Positions 29,453-39,699 of a DNA stretch of 64,000 bases are shown here, piece by piece. The translations under genes and the position numbers were made by a program. The DNA is taken from NCBI GenBank assembly GCA_039105265.1, contig JAPFFF010000001.1, forward strand, positions 7,874,001 through 7,938,000, read 5' to 3'. Within the stretch, counting starts at the first letter, position 1. Every line of letters begins with the position of its first letter. This stretch comes from Tritrichomonas musculus (taxonomy: Eukaryota > Parabasalia > Tritrichomonadida > Tritrichomonadidae). The notes beneath the pieces are model-generated. The model ran no database searches, had not been told where the DNA came from, and was given only the letters and a program-made list of their open reading frames with translations.

Positions 29453-32400
29453 ATGAGATCAAACGATGCACTTCATGAATGGGCATCAAAGTTTTTAAAC
29501 GAATCAGATTTTCAACGTTTCATCGTTCCATTTATCCAACAACGACAATCAATTCCTTCAACAGAATTAAAAATATTATATCAATCTTTGTTAAATGCTT
29601 CAGAACCTCCACAAGAACTACTTGACATAAATTATGAAAATTCTTCGAAATCAATTTTTGAAATATTCTTGGAAAATATATATGATAAGTCAATGCCAGT
29701 GAAATTATTTGTAAAGTTGACTAATTTTATCCCACCACAAAGGAAAGCACACTTCTTTTGTTCTTTTTTAAATTCTTTAGATTTTTTTAATTTCATTCGT
29801 ATTTTACCTTACCTTCCAAATAATAAAGTAAAATATATGGGGTATTGCAAATTACTTTATAATGAAAAAACATTTCTAAGTGCTTTTTCATTTTTAATTC
29901 AAAATTATGATAATTTAAGTCCTGATATGAAAAAAAGCTTTAATTACTGCTTTAGACATTCTTTAACAAAAGGAATTTGCGAAAATCTTTTAATCGATAT
30001 GACTCGTGTTGCCCTTGAATTTGGACCACAAACAAAAAATAATAGTAATAACATCAATGCTTTTCAGAAACAAAGTGAAGCGCTTGACATGTTTTTTTCA
30101 GCACTAACCGATGATATACCAGTTTTAAATAGCCTTTGTAAAATAAAAAACATTAATAGTTTATTTGAAGATTGCACAATTCGAAATGACCTTCCTCAGT
30201 CTTTCTTACGATTTTTACTTTTCACAAGTTTAAATTACAATTTTACTACTGATCAGCTTTTTTCATTTATAAATAATTCACCATCATACTTTTTCACTTA
30301 TGTTAGTCATTTAGATGACAATTATAATGAAACAATGTGGATTCAAATATTATCAATTGCCATTTCATTTGAATTCTCTCCTCAATCTTATGAATACCAT
30401 AAAAATATTTTATTTGCATTTTTACTTTGTGTACTGCAAAGGCCTCATTTAATGCAATTATTTCATGAACTTCGGATAGATAGACAATTTGAATATTTTT
30501 TTAAGGTTAAAATTAGTTCAATCGTGAAAGACACATCTTTACTATCGTTATTCATTTTGTTTTTATCATTTGCGCGTATAAATGAAAATGTAGCAGCTAT
30601 TGTTGCAGAATCAAATAACGAAGATGATCGGAATTTTCGGAAATCAATTTCAAACATAAGTCTAACAATTGAAGAATCAGAAGATAACTTTTGTAAAGTT
30701 TCAATTGCAAAATCTTGCACAAATATAAGAAAAGAAATTTCTCTCAGAACTCTTTTATCAATAATTATAGAACAAGGGGATGAATCTACTGCTGATGCAC
30801 TTTTATGGCTTCTTTCACCACGACCACCGTTTCCTATTGAAGGCACCATGAAACTTGAAAGTGAACAGAACTTTTCAATTTTTCCATATCCATCTTATTC
30901 TTTTATAACTCAAATTGCACCATTTATTTTGCGACCAATGATTCAATCAAAAAATGAGAAAACTATTTCTAAAATATTGAACTTAATTAAATTTCCTGAT
31001 AATGTAGTCTTATTTAAGGAAATATCATCGCCTGACCTTTTACATCAATTTCTTGATAAATCTTTAGAAAATCCTCTTTATTACAAATTATTAACAACTG
31101 GATTATCAATTTCCTGCGATTTTTCTATTTTTTCACCTATTTTCCAATCAATCTGTACAGATATTGAGAAAACGATAGACTTTTTATCGACTTTATCAAA
31201 GCAGACATTACTTGTCGACGATTATTTGTACATAAATGACGAATACTTTTTAACAAATCCAGTCATGAGTGGAACAATTTGCATGTGGATTCGAACTCAT
31301 TCAAAAAATTCAAAAATTTTCACAATTACTTCAGTTGAATTAAAAATAGACGTATATCATCAATTAAACGACTTTTTTATTTATGTAAATTACTTTAACA
31401 AAGACAATGATAAAGACAAGAAAATTAATCATAAATTATATAATATCTCATCTGTTGATGATTGGTATTTTCTATCGTTTAGTCTAACACCAAAATCAGT
31501 AACTTTTTCTGTTAATCTAGAATCAATTTCACTCCAAATAAATGCAGGAAATAAAGCCACAATGAGCATTGGTTCTCCAAATGGAATATTTGACCTTCAA
31601 GTATTGAAAATTCAGAGGCCTTCGATCAGTCAAGGTCAAATCAATTATTTTTTTTCTCTTGGCCCAAATTATAAAGAGTCGATTATTCCCGACTTTTTTT
31701 CAATACAATATCCACAGCCACTTTTTGTATCAGCTAACTCTTACGTGTCTAATTTGTACATCAAGTGGGCAAACGTTTTCAACAACATGTGCAGGATAAC
31801 AAAGAGCTCGAGCGAGTCCTTGAAGTCATTCGAAGAGCTCTCAATTTCACCTCCTTTTCAGAAAAAGTCAACATCGAGAAAAAGCGCCTACAGCATTCTG
31901 AAAGTTGACGGTTTTGAGTCAATCTTAGAAAGAAGAATCTCTTTCACGCCGTTCATCAACTCATTCGACGCGCAGGGAGGCATCCCATTCCTCATCCACA
32001 TCTGGGCAGAGGTCCTTCTGAACAAAGTAAAAACACCAAGAAATACTGAAAACAAAGAAAACAAAGACAATCAAGAAAACCCAGAAAACAAAGAAAACCC
32101 AGAAAACAAAGAAAACCCAGAAAACCAAGAAAATCAAGAAAACCCAGAAAACCAAGAAAACCCAGAAAACAAAGAAAACCCAGAAAACCAAGAAAATCAA
32201 GAAAACCCAGAAAACCAAGACAATCAAGAAAACCCAGAAAACCAAGAAAATCAAGAAAAACAAGAAAACAAAGAAAACAAAGAAAACCCAGAAAACCAAG
32301 AAAACAAAGAAAACCCAGAAAACCAAGGAAACAAAGAAAACCCAGAAAACCAAGGAAACAAAGAAAACCCAGAAAACAAAGAAAACCCAGAAAACCAAGA

Positions 32401-35400
32401 AAACCAAGAAAATCATGAAAATTTTGTACATGCTGATGACGGTTTTGAAGGTTTGAGGGATCAAAAAGTTGATGATGATGATGACGGCGAGGATCACAAT
32501 TTTTGGCTGATGGAGAAGATTTTTGATTTGGTTGACATTTTGCTGAACAAGTTTCCTCTTTTCCACTACTACTTTGTGCGAAACATTGCTTACTGCCTCA
32601 TTGGCCAGCTGATGCGTCATGCTCCATACGATGCCCTTCCGCGCGCCATCTGCCGCGAGCGCCATCTCATCACGAACATCAGCATCATCAAGTACTGGGT
32701 TCTCGGCCCGATCGTAGAGAAGCACGAGTTTCCTGACTCCATCAAGACGCTGATTGACCTCGCCAATCACGCGGAGAACCAAGAGCTGCTCAACCAGGCG
32801 AACAGCTTCATAATCATTGTCCGCCACATTTCGCACGACCAGCACCACAGTCCTGAATATCTGAAGCTTTTGTCCAATTTGGCGATGTCGTTGACAACGA
32901 CTGAAACATTCATTGAAAATGCCACTTTTCTATTCAATATATTAATGGTCCAGCATCTTGAATTCTCGCAGCAGAAGCGAGCGAAGAATGAAGGAGGAGA
33001 AGAGGCTGGTTGTCAGTCATTGACTCTTGTTCGTTTGATGTATTCAATGCTTGAAACTTTTCCTGAACTTAATTCAAAATTGAATCTTGAATTAATGATT
33101 CCGGCGGTTATTCCAACGACCAATTATCAAGCTGATTTGATCAACTTGCTGATTAATTATCTAGATGGAAGCATGCTTTACATCTTCTCTGTTGTTTTGA
33201 TGTTGATTCAATCCAATTCAGAGCTCACTGAAAAAGTTTATAAGTCAACATCAAAGTCACTTTTTGATAAGAAAAATATTTGTAACAAAATTCACATAAT
33301 TACTCTTCCCCTTGTTTACCTCGCTTCTCACGTTTTCAAGGCGAATGAGTTACAACTTAATCATCAGGAATACTTCTTCGCTCTTTGCGTTGCAGCTTCT
33401 TTCATTTTGGACTCCTTCACTTCACCGTATCCACCGTTTATTTATGAAGAATTGTTGCAGATTATTTGTTCGTTGGAGACTCAAATAATAGACGATAAAA
33501 ATGAATTGAATTTCATATTACCACAAGTTGTGACAAAGGAGTTTTTCAAGCCATCATCAAGCGTGTCTCCTTTCGTATCGTTATTGACAACCATCCTGCC
33601 TAGAGCTCTGATCAACAACGATAGAGAGAACGTTGAAAAGTTCTTCATTTCAATCTTCACAATTCAAAATTTGCCAATTTACAGGCAGATAGGAATTTCA
33701 CTTTTCCTTATTGGCAAATTGTTTGAAAAGTTGATCGACATAAGAGCAACTAATAACAATTTTACCAATATGACCAAAGATGGTCAAATTGAATCGTTTG
33801 CCAAATTTTGTTTGTCTTTTGGAAGTTTTGCCTTTCAAAAAATTCAGATGATTCCAGGTGACAAAACCGAATCGATATCTTTGATTTGCTGCTTCTTTCT
33901 GACACAAGTTCTTCTGTTTGGTGAATATCTCGACTCTTCTGATGTTTTGAGCGCTGAAATAGCAACACTCGTTGACTTTTCTTCATTGAATTCAATATCG
34001 TCATTGATAGTTGAACACATTGTTAATTTGAAAAAATTGAGTAAACACAAAAAGTTCACAAAGACGATAGATAGGCTCACAAATCCTACCGGTTATCCGC
34101 CCATCAAAATAGGACATCAAAAATTTGAAAAAAAATTAGAAATTTTGACTCAAAAATTTAAGAAACAAGATTCATTAAATAAAAACGGTTTATTGACGAT
34201 CATTTGCAATTCATTACAATACCAAACTGCATCAGCAGGAGAAATAAATTTCGTGGATGAAAATGAAGAAAAAATAATAGAAGCTTGGCATAAAATATTT
34301 AATAAGCTGCATTTTCCTTCATCAAGAATTTTTGAGAACTGTCCGAACAAATATACAGTCAATGATAAAACTACTCGTTTTGAAAGAAGAAGGACACTAC
34401 TACCTATCAACCCTTCTTCAGATTCACTTTATACTTCTTTTTATCAAGAAAAATATCAATCTGAATTACCAAAGATAAGGTTGACCTTAACTGAGGTTCT
34501 TGAAAATACATCATTATCGCAATTTCATGGTAATGACGTTAGTTTTAGTGGAGATGCTGTTAGATTAACTGGAATTTCTTTATTAAAAGGAATTATTGTT
34601 ATTTTGGCAGATCAAATAAAATTTTGTCAGAGTTTGTATCGTGATGTCATTACATTCAAATTCAAAGACATAAAATATATCAAATTGATTGATTATATGC
34701 ATCAACCACGAGGAATCCTTGTCGAAAATAGCAATGAAGATATTTATCTTTTCGCTTTTGAAGCACAAAGCATAAGGGATTGTTTTATAGAATTATGTGA
34801 AGGTCTCAAAAAGTTTCCAATTATAAAGGAAATTGATAAAGTTATATTAGAAGAACTTACAAACCAATGGAAAGATGGATTAATTTCAAATTTCGATTAT
34901 TTATTAAAGTTAAACGCAATGAGTGGTCGAACTTGGGCTGATTTTACTCAGTTTCCAGTTTTTCCATGGACATTAAACGATTTTAATAGCAAATTAATCG
35001 ATATTAACAATTCAAGGTTTTATAGAAATCTTGAATATCCTCTATTTGCACAAACTGATGCGCAAAAAGAAGCTATTCAACAATATTATGAAACAATAGG
35101 CGATGTTAGTACACCACATCATTTTCCAAAATATATTTCAAATGTCGGCTCGACTTTGTATTTTTTGGTTCGTTTAGAACCATTTACTGATGCTGAGATT
35201 GATTTTCAAGGTGGTAAACTTGATTGCGCAGATCGTACATTTCATTCATTCCAAATTTCTTATGAAATTATGACGCAAGCTGGTTCAAAATCATCATTAG
35301 AACTTGTTCCTGAAGTTTATTTCTTCCCAGAAATGCTAGAAAATATTAATGGAGTATCTTTTGGAGCTTCGACCAAAATTGAACTCAAAAAGTCATCTTC

Positions 35401-36664
35401 TGATGAAAGTGATGAATTTCCAAATGATGTTAGCCAGGTTTTATTGCCTAATTGGTGCAAATCACCAAATGAGTTTGTGGATATGATGCGTGACGCTTTA
35501 GAGAGCAATGTAGTTTCACAAAATTTGAACGAATGGATTGATTTGATTTGGGGATTCAGAAGGCATGGGAAAGGAAGTCTTGAAAGATACAATGTCCTTC
35601 AAGATATTGTTTATGATTTCAATCCTGAAGAATATATCGATGATTATTCAATGATGAAAGCAATGTCGGAAACAATTCATAATTGCGGACAAGCTCCTTG
35701 CCAACTTTTTGATTCTCCTCATCCAAAGAAAAAAGTTTTTACCAGCATGAAAGAAATATCGGTTGTTAATATTACAAAAACAACGGATGAGGGAAGTTCC
35801 TCTTTAATTCCAATATCTAAAAATTGTCAAGGACAACAAATTTGCATTGATAGTAAAAATGATTCAATTATCATTTACCGTAATAGTGTAACAAGCGTAT
35901 CATTCCGCTTTTCGAAGGAGATAAGGCCAGTCGCTATTGCAATTGATCAGAATTATCAAAATATTGGAATTTCATCAAGCTCAAACTTGAACTATCCAAT
36001 CAATGGAAGCAGCAATACAATTCTATCTACATCATTGGTAAAGAAGAAAATGTTTGTTACAGCTCACCATCTTCCAATTATTAATCACTGGGAATTAACT
36101 AAGAAAGGATTGAAGCATCTTGCCACACTTCGTGGTAGACTTACTCAAATTTGCTGTTTTCTTCTTGATTCTTCAATGGCCATCATTCTTGCTGGTCATG
36201 TTGATGGATATATATCAATCTTTTCAACAAATCCTCATGTTTTCATTAGAGAAATGAAAGGACATTCAGAATCACCAGTTTTCATGATGAGGCTTGTTAA
36301 GTCCAAAGGCAATATAATTAGTTTTCAAAAAGATGAAAAAAATTCATTAACAATAATAACAATGTGGTCAATTAATGGTCAAATTATAGGTGAATTAAAA
36401 ATACCAGATATTATTATTGACTGCGTGGTATCTTCTTTCGCTGAAGGAACAGTTAAAAATATTATAGTTCTTCTTACTAATAATGACGAGTTGATTGTCA
36501 TCAAAGAGAGAAATTTTGCGGATTCATCAAATATGCCAAATAAATTAGAAAGAATTCCAATTGGCTCGACTGGCCACACTTCACTTCAAATGTGGAAAAA
36601 CACAATTTTCGCAAACAAAAGAGATCGTTCTCATACAATGTTTTCATTGGAAATTTCAAAGTAA
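29453..36664 (+). CDS. BEACH-domain protein (LYST/NBEA/LvsA type)
   Basis: This 2403-residue protein has the standard architecture of BEACH proteins, scaffolds that control vesicle and lysosome traffic. The first 570 residues are alpha-helical ARM-like. A concanavalin-A-like lectin fold sits at about 580-730 (SGTICMWIRTH). A PH-BEACH segment follows at about 1676-1783, then the BEACH domain at about 1800-2096. The BEACH domain includes FDYLLKLNAMSGRTWADFTQFPVFPW, CADRTFHSF, LVPEVYFFPEMLENING and EWIDLIWGFRRHGKGS. WD40 repeats at about 2130-2400 end the protein (LAGHVDGYISIFSTNPHVFIREMKGHSESPV). A low-complexity Glu/Asn/Pro tract (861-989) encoded by a minisatellite interrupts the middle. Flanking sequence is clearly richer in GC than the rest of the gene. 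The single frame is open throughout. Confidence 0.9.
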   Translation: MRSNDALHEWASKFLNESDFQRFIVPFIQQRQSIPSTELKILYQSLLNASEPPQELLDINYENSSKSIFEIFLENIYDKSMPVKLFVKLTNFIPPQRKAHFFCSFLNSLDFFNFIRILPYLPNNKVKYMGYCKLLYNEKTFLSAFSFLIQNYDNLSPDMKKSFNYCFRHSLTKGICENLLIDMTRVALEFGPQTKNNSNNINAFQKQSEALDMFFSALTDDIPVLNSLCKIKNINSLFEDCTIRNDLPQSFLRFLLFTSLNYNFTTDQLFSFINNSPSYFFTYVSHLDDNYNETMWIQILSIAISFEFSPQSYEYHKNILFAFLLCVLQRPHLMQLFHELRIDRQFEYFFKVKISSIVKDTSLLSLFILFLSFARINENVAAIVAESNNEDDRNFRKSISNISLTIEESEDNFCKVSIAKSCTNIRKEISLRTLLSIIIEQGDESTADALLWLLSPRPPFPIEGTMKLESEQNFSIFPYPSYSFITQIAPFILRPMIQSKNEKTISKILNLIKFPDNVVLFKEISSPDLLHQFLDKSLENPLYYKLLTTGLSISCDFSIFSPIFQSICTDIEKTIDFLSTLSKQTLLVDDYLYINDEYFLTNPVMSGTICMWIRTHSKNSKIFTITSVELKIDVYHQLNDFFIYVNYFNKDNDKDKKINHKLYNISSVDDWYFLSFSLTPKSVTFSVNLESISLQINAGNKATMSIGSPNGIFDLQVLKIQRPSISQGQINYFFSLGPNYKESIIPDFFSIQYPQPLFVSANSYVSNLYIKWANVFNNMCRITKSSSESLKSFEELSISPPFQKKSTSRKSAYSILKVDGFESILERRISFTPFINSFDAQGGIPFLIHIWAEVLLNKVKTPRNTENKENKDNQENPENKENPENKENPENQENQENPENQENPENKENPENQENQENPENQDNQENPENQENQEKQENKENKENPENQENKENPENQGNKENPENQGNKENPENKENPENQENQENHENFVHADDGFEGLRDQKVDDDDDGEDHNFWLMEKIFDLVDILLNKFPLFHYYFVRNIAYCLIGQLMRHAPYDALPRAICRERHLITNISIIKYWVLGPIVEKHEFPDSIKTLIDLANHAENQELLNQANSFIIIVRHISHDQHHSPEYLKLLSNLAMSLTTTETFIENATFLFNILMVQHLEFSQQKRAKNEGGEEAGCQSLTLVRLMYSMLETFPELNSKLNLELMIPAVIPTTNYQADLINLLINYLDGSMLYIFSVVLMLIQSNSELTEKVYKSTSKSLFDKKNICNKIHIITLPLVYLASHVFKANELQLNHQEYFFALCVAASFILDSFTSPYPPFIYEELLQIICSLETQIIDDKNELNFILPQVVTKEFFKPSSSVSPFVSLLTTILPRALINNDRENVEKFFISIFTIQNLPIYRQIGISLFLIGKLFEKLIDIRATNNNFTNMTKDGQIESFAKFCLSFGSFAFQKIQMIPGDKTESISLICCFFLTQVLLFGEYLDSSDVLSAEIATLVDFSSLNSISSLIVEHIVNLKKLSKHKKFTKTIDRLTNPTGYPPIKIGHQKFEKKLEILTQKFKKQDSLNKNGLLTIICNSLQYQTASAGEINFVDENEEKIIEAWHKIFNKLHFPSSRIFENCPNKYTVNDKTTRFERRRTLLPINPSSDSLYTSFYQEKYQSELPKIRLTLTEVLENTSLSQFHGNDVSFSGDAVRLTGISLLKGIIVILADQIKFCQSLYRDVITFKFKDIKYIKLIDYMHQPRGILVENSNEDIYLFAFEAQSIRDCFIELCEGLKKFPIIKEIDKVILEELTNQWKDGLISNFDYLLKLNAMSGRTWADFTQFPVFPWTLNDFNSKLIDINNSRFYRNLEYPLFAQTDAQKEAIQQYYETIGDVSTPHHFPKYISNVGSTLYFLVRLEPFTDAEIDFQGGKLDCADRTFHSFQISYEIMTQAGSKSSLELVPEVYFFPEMLENINGVSFGASTKIELKKSSSDESDEFPNDVSQVLLPNWCKSPNEFVDMMRDALESNVVSQNLNEWIDLIWGFRRHGKGSLERYNVLQDIVYDFNPEEYIDDYSMMKAMSETIHNCGQAPCQLFDSPHPKKKVFTSMKEISVVNITKTTDEGSSSLIPISKNCQGQQICIDSKNDSIIIYRNSVTSVSFRFSKEIRPVAIAIDQNYQNIGISSSSNLNYPINGSSNTILSTSLVKKKMFVTAHHLPIINHWELTKKGLKHLATLRGRLTQICCFLLDSSMAIILAGHVDGYISIFSTNPHVFIREMKGHSESPVFMMRLVKSKGNIISFQKDEKNSLTIITMWSINGQIIGELKIPDIIIDCVVSSFAEGTVKNIIVLLTNNDELIVIKERNFADSSNMPNKLERIPIGSTGHTSLQMWKNTIFANKRDRSHTMFSLEISK
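32040..32420 (+). repeat. Coding minisatellite, ENPEN repeats
   Basis: About 380 bases are built from 6- to 18-base variants of gaaaacccagaaaaccaa and gaaaacaaagaaaac. They encode alternating Glu-Asn-Pro, Glu-Asn-Lys and Glu-Asn-Gln units (ENPENKENPENQENQ...). The frame is preserved because every unit is a multiple of three. The tract is likely to vary in copy number between strains. The same bases give a 295-codon minus-strand frame of FWVFFVFW repeats, which is an artefact. Confidence 0.9.
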
Positions 36665-37242
36665 AAATGTATGATTGGATATCATAAGAGTTAGAAAATG
36701 TGATTTTGAATTTGTGTATTGCCACTTGGCTCCAAAATTTTTAAATATTAGAATTATTTATTTGTTTGTTTAAAATATAACTTGATATACTATATACAAT
36801 ATCTCATTTGTTTTTTTATTATGATTTACATCTTCTTCTCGAATTATTCTAGTAATTCAAGATCACATATTTTTAACATATTTTAGCAAATTTTAGATTT
36901 TTCTATTTATATAGATATAATATATTTGACAAATAATATACACTAAATATTCTATTTCAAAAATGTTTATTCATGGCGAAAAAAGCGAAAATAAATGAAA
37001 AAAACTATTATTTTAATCCAATCTTTAAAATTAAAATTTTAATTTTTTTTTAAAAAAGTTAAGCGTTCTCTTTTTCAAGCCGATGTTCTTTCCTCAAACT
37101 GGCTCTACCTTGCTTGAAAATTATTCCATGTACTTCATCATATGATGAAATTTTTGAATGGAAAAATAATACATTCAAAAAGTTCCGAGCGTAACAAATT
37201 TGAATTATTTTCCTTTGAAACCGCTTTTAGCATTTTTTTAAA
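36665..37242. other. Intergenic, nothing recognised
   Basis: About 580 bases of AT-rich DNA between two plus-strand genes. No initiator of the TCA-pyrimidine type is seen next to the downstream ATG. Confidence 0.4.
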
Positions 37243-38166
37243 ATGTCTGAAGATACTTTAGTTTACTATCCAAATCCACCAATTCCTTTGGACAAAGATT
37301 TTACTGATATTGTTATCAACGAGCTTAACTTTATCGAACCTTTTGCACCTCCATTATTCGAATCATTATCTCAAGAGGAAGCAGACGAATTTCAAGATAT
37401 TTTGGCAAACATATCAGGAATACCTGTGATTCCTTCTTGTGAAAGGCCTCATAAGGCACCAGAATTTAAAACGCCCTATCTACAGAAAAGACATTACGAC
37501 GGTTATCCAATTAAGATTGAAGCTCTTGAAGACGATGGCCCTGGATTCCAGGCGGATGGTCTAACTGGTGAAATAGGAAATGTCAAAAGAGATAAGGCAA
37601 AGAGATTGATGTATATTGGTGGCACTATTTCTGATTCTGACGATGATGGACATTCAGTTGATACAAATTTGCAAAAGAGAGCAGAGACAGAAGCTCTAAA
37701 AAGAGCCGATGAAATGGCAGAAAGAGAAGCTAGAAATCGAGCTGAAGAAGCATTGCGCAAATCAGAAGAAGCTAAAAAGAAGGCCGAAGAAGCTGCTAAA
37801 TTAGCAGAAGAAGCAAGAAAGAAGCAAATGCTAGAAGAAGCCAGAAAATTTGAAGAAGAAAGAAGAAAGAGGGAAGAAGAAGAAGAAAGGAGATTAGAGG
37901 AAAAAAGAAAACTAGAAGAAAAAAGAAGATTAGAAGAAAAAGCAAAGAAAGAAGAAGAAGAACGTAAAAGGAGAGAAGCAGCTGCTAAAAAAGAAGCTCC
38001 TAAACCTGTTCAACAAAAAGAATTGCCACCAGTTTTGAGAAATAGATTCCAGAACTTGAAGATTTTGAATCCAGGCGGAGCTCCAACCTCTATTCATCAC
38101 ATGAAAAGAATTATTCAAAGTAACAAATCAAACGAAGCCGTCGTCAATAGACCAAGCGCATCTTAA
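37243..38166 (+). CDS. Charged-helix protein, unknown function
   Basis: The 307-residue protein has three parts. Residues 1-145 are Pro- and acid-rich and look like a ligand-binding or folded region (VYYPNPPIPLDKDFTDIVINELNFIEPFAPPLFESL, with repeated P-x-P-x motifs). Residues 145-255 are an uninterrupted run of Glu, Lys, Arg and Ala (EEARKFEEERRKREEEEERRLEEKRKLEE) with i/i+4 charge pairing, consistent with a single alpha-helix or coiled coil. Residues 260-307 are basic and Pro/Asn-rich. No family is recognised. A cytoskeletal or microtubule-associated role is conceivable. Confidence 0.7.
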   Translation: MSEDTLVYYPNPPIPLDKDFTDIVINELNFIEPFAPPLFESLSQEEADEFQDILANISGIPVIPSCERPHKAPEFKTPYLQKRHYDGYPIKIEALEDDGPGFQADGLTGEIGNVKRDKAKRLMYIGGTISDSDDDGHSVDTNLQKRAETEALKRADEMAEREARNRAEEALRKSEEAKKKAEEAAKLAEEARKKQMLEEARKFEEERRKREEEEERRLEEKRKLEEKRRLEEKAKKEEEERKRREAAAKKEAPKPVQQKELPPVLRNRFQNLKILNPGGAPTSIHHMKRIIQSNKSNEAVVNRPSAS

Positions 38167-38593
38167 TTGATTCTAAACAATTCATCAAAACCTTAAATAT
38201 ATATTTATTTTTTATTGATGTGATCCCTGTAATAAGTATATATTCCAATAGAATCTATTCCATCTTTCTATGAATTTTTCGCTTTTAATTACTTAAAATG
38301 AGCATTTAACAAATACTTTTATATGTATTGAAATCCAATTATTGGATATGAATAAAAATAAATGCTCTTTAATCCAAATAATGATGTGATGTTTTAAAAA
38401 ATTATATGAAAAATCATCTTAACAACGATACATATTGAAAATCAATTCAAATAATTATTTTAATATTTTTTTTAACGTACAAATAATTATATACACATTA
38501 TCAATAGTCATTTTTTCGATATTTGTTAATATTAATAATTTATAATCATATTTAAATTACAGCTAATTTTTATCGTAATGGAACTAAATTTAC
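38167..38593. other. Intergenic, AT-rich
   Basis: Nothing was recognised apart from simple A/T runs. Confidence 0.4.
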
Positions 38594-39204
38594 TAAAGTC
38601 CGATTCAAAAAGCTTGGGACTACTTTTTCAATATTCAATTAAAAGTATTCAATTTTGTCCCAGGTGATGTGAAACAAATTGTGAGAAGCTCTGAAAAAAA
38701 TTCAAATAAAAAAATTAAAACATCAATATCTTAAAATAGAATTTATAAAAACCATTTTTTATTTATATATTTTCTTTCTTTCTTTCTTTTTTTTATTTTT
38801 TGTTTTTTTTCATCAATTTTTTTCAATTAAAGAGGAAGATATATTTTTGATCCAGGAATAATCGTCGGTTTGGGCATGCCAATACGCATATTTCCGTGCT
38901 TTTGGTACAATTTTCTATTGAACATTGCTTTTATCAAGAAGTTGTAAATAACGATTAACAGAAGTTTTTGAAGTTCCTGTTTTTTCGGCAATTAATCTTT
39001 GACTATCGTTTTGCCCATAATAAAATGCCATACGCATTTTGGTTGGTAAATCGATTTGCTTTGACATTATAAATTAGTAAAAAATCAATAAAATTTGAAT
39101 ATTTTAAAATCTTAATTGAAAAAAAAATTTTGTTTTTCACTTTTTATGATTAAAAAATTGAATGAATTTTACTTCATGTCCCAAGCTTTTTGAATCGGAC
39201 TTTA
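38594..39204 (-). mobile_element. Tc1/mariner-like MITE
   Basis: Perfect 27-bp inverted repeats (TAAAGTCCGATTCAAAAAGC... at 38594-38620, and the inverse at 39178-39204) bound a 611-bp element whose outermost bases are TA on both sides, as in Tc1/mariner. The inside retains the N-terminal helix-turn-helix of a transposase on the minus strand (38915-39067). Identical ends mean it was active recently or mobilised by a related transposase. A lone, mutated copy of the same terminal repeat lies at 43425. Confidence 0.8.
38915..39067 (-). pseudogene. Tc1-type transposase N-terminal HTH remnant
   Basis: A 50-codon frame (MSKQIDLPTKMRMAFYYGQNDSQRLIAEKTGTSKTSVNRYLQLLDKSN) has the classical Tc1 helix-turn-helix RLIAEKTGTSKTSVNRYL. 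It ends at a stop. The same frame continues as a second DNA-binding piece (KIVPKARKYAYWHAQTDDYSWI) without any catalytic domain behind it. Confidence 0.7.
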
Positions 39205-39538
39205 CAATAAGGAAAAAATAGAAAAAAATATAACCATTTTTTGTAAAAAACGTAAATAATTGAAAAAATATTGTAACACAATTTTTGAATAGTAAATATT
39301 TATTTCAAATAAATAAATAAATAAAATGATTTTAATATAAAAAACTGAGATATAACAATATTTTAAAAACATTGAAATTGAAAGGTAAAATATTTAGCCA
39401 TTACAATAAGCTTATTGCATTAAAATTTGATTATTTATTTGGCAGCTTAAGGCTAAAATAATCTGCCTTATAATAGGTCAATATAAACGGTTATGTAAAA
39501 TTAAAAAAAAAAATCGAATAAGTATTCAATTTTAATTG

Positions 39539-39684
39539 ACCATAGGGAAGGCCAAAAAAAGCGGTATACGAAAAAATCGACGGTTTTTCGTATAAGAAAC
39601 CGTTTTTATTCACCATATTGAAGGCCAAAAAAAAAGCGGTATACGAAAAAATTGAAAGGTTTTCGTATAAAAATTCATTCAATT
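39539..39684. repeat. Tandem 73-bp repeat, each unit a hairpin
   Basis: Two imperfect 73-base units begin accatagggaaggcc (39539) and accatattgaaggcc (39612). Each contains a hairpin. In the first, TATACGAAAAA at 39565-39575 faces TTTTTCGTATA at 39584-39594. In the second, the arms are at 39640-39650 and 39660-39669. Both share AAGCGGTATACG and sit far from any gene. Retained pairing in both copies, despite changes in the loops, suggests the structure mattered or arose by snap-back copying. Confidence 0.7.
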
Positions 39685-39699
39685 TTGAGCTTTTTTGAG

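Noticed and set aside
31961-32848. 295-codon minus-strand frame with VFWVFFVFW repeats
   Set aside because: It is the complement of the Glu/Asn/Pro minisatellite inside the BEACH gene. Composition is an artefact and the plus frame carries clear domains on both sides.
39491-39682. 63-codon minus-strand frame with an internal repeat
   Set aside because: The repeat in the peptide just reflects the 73-bp tandem hairpin repeat.
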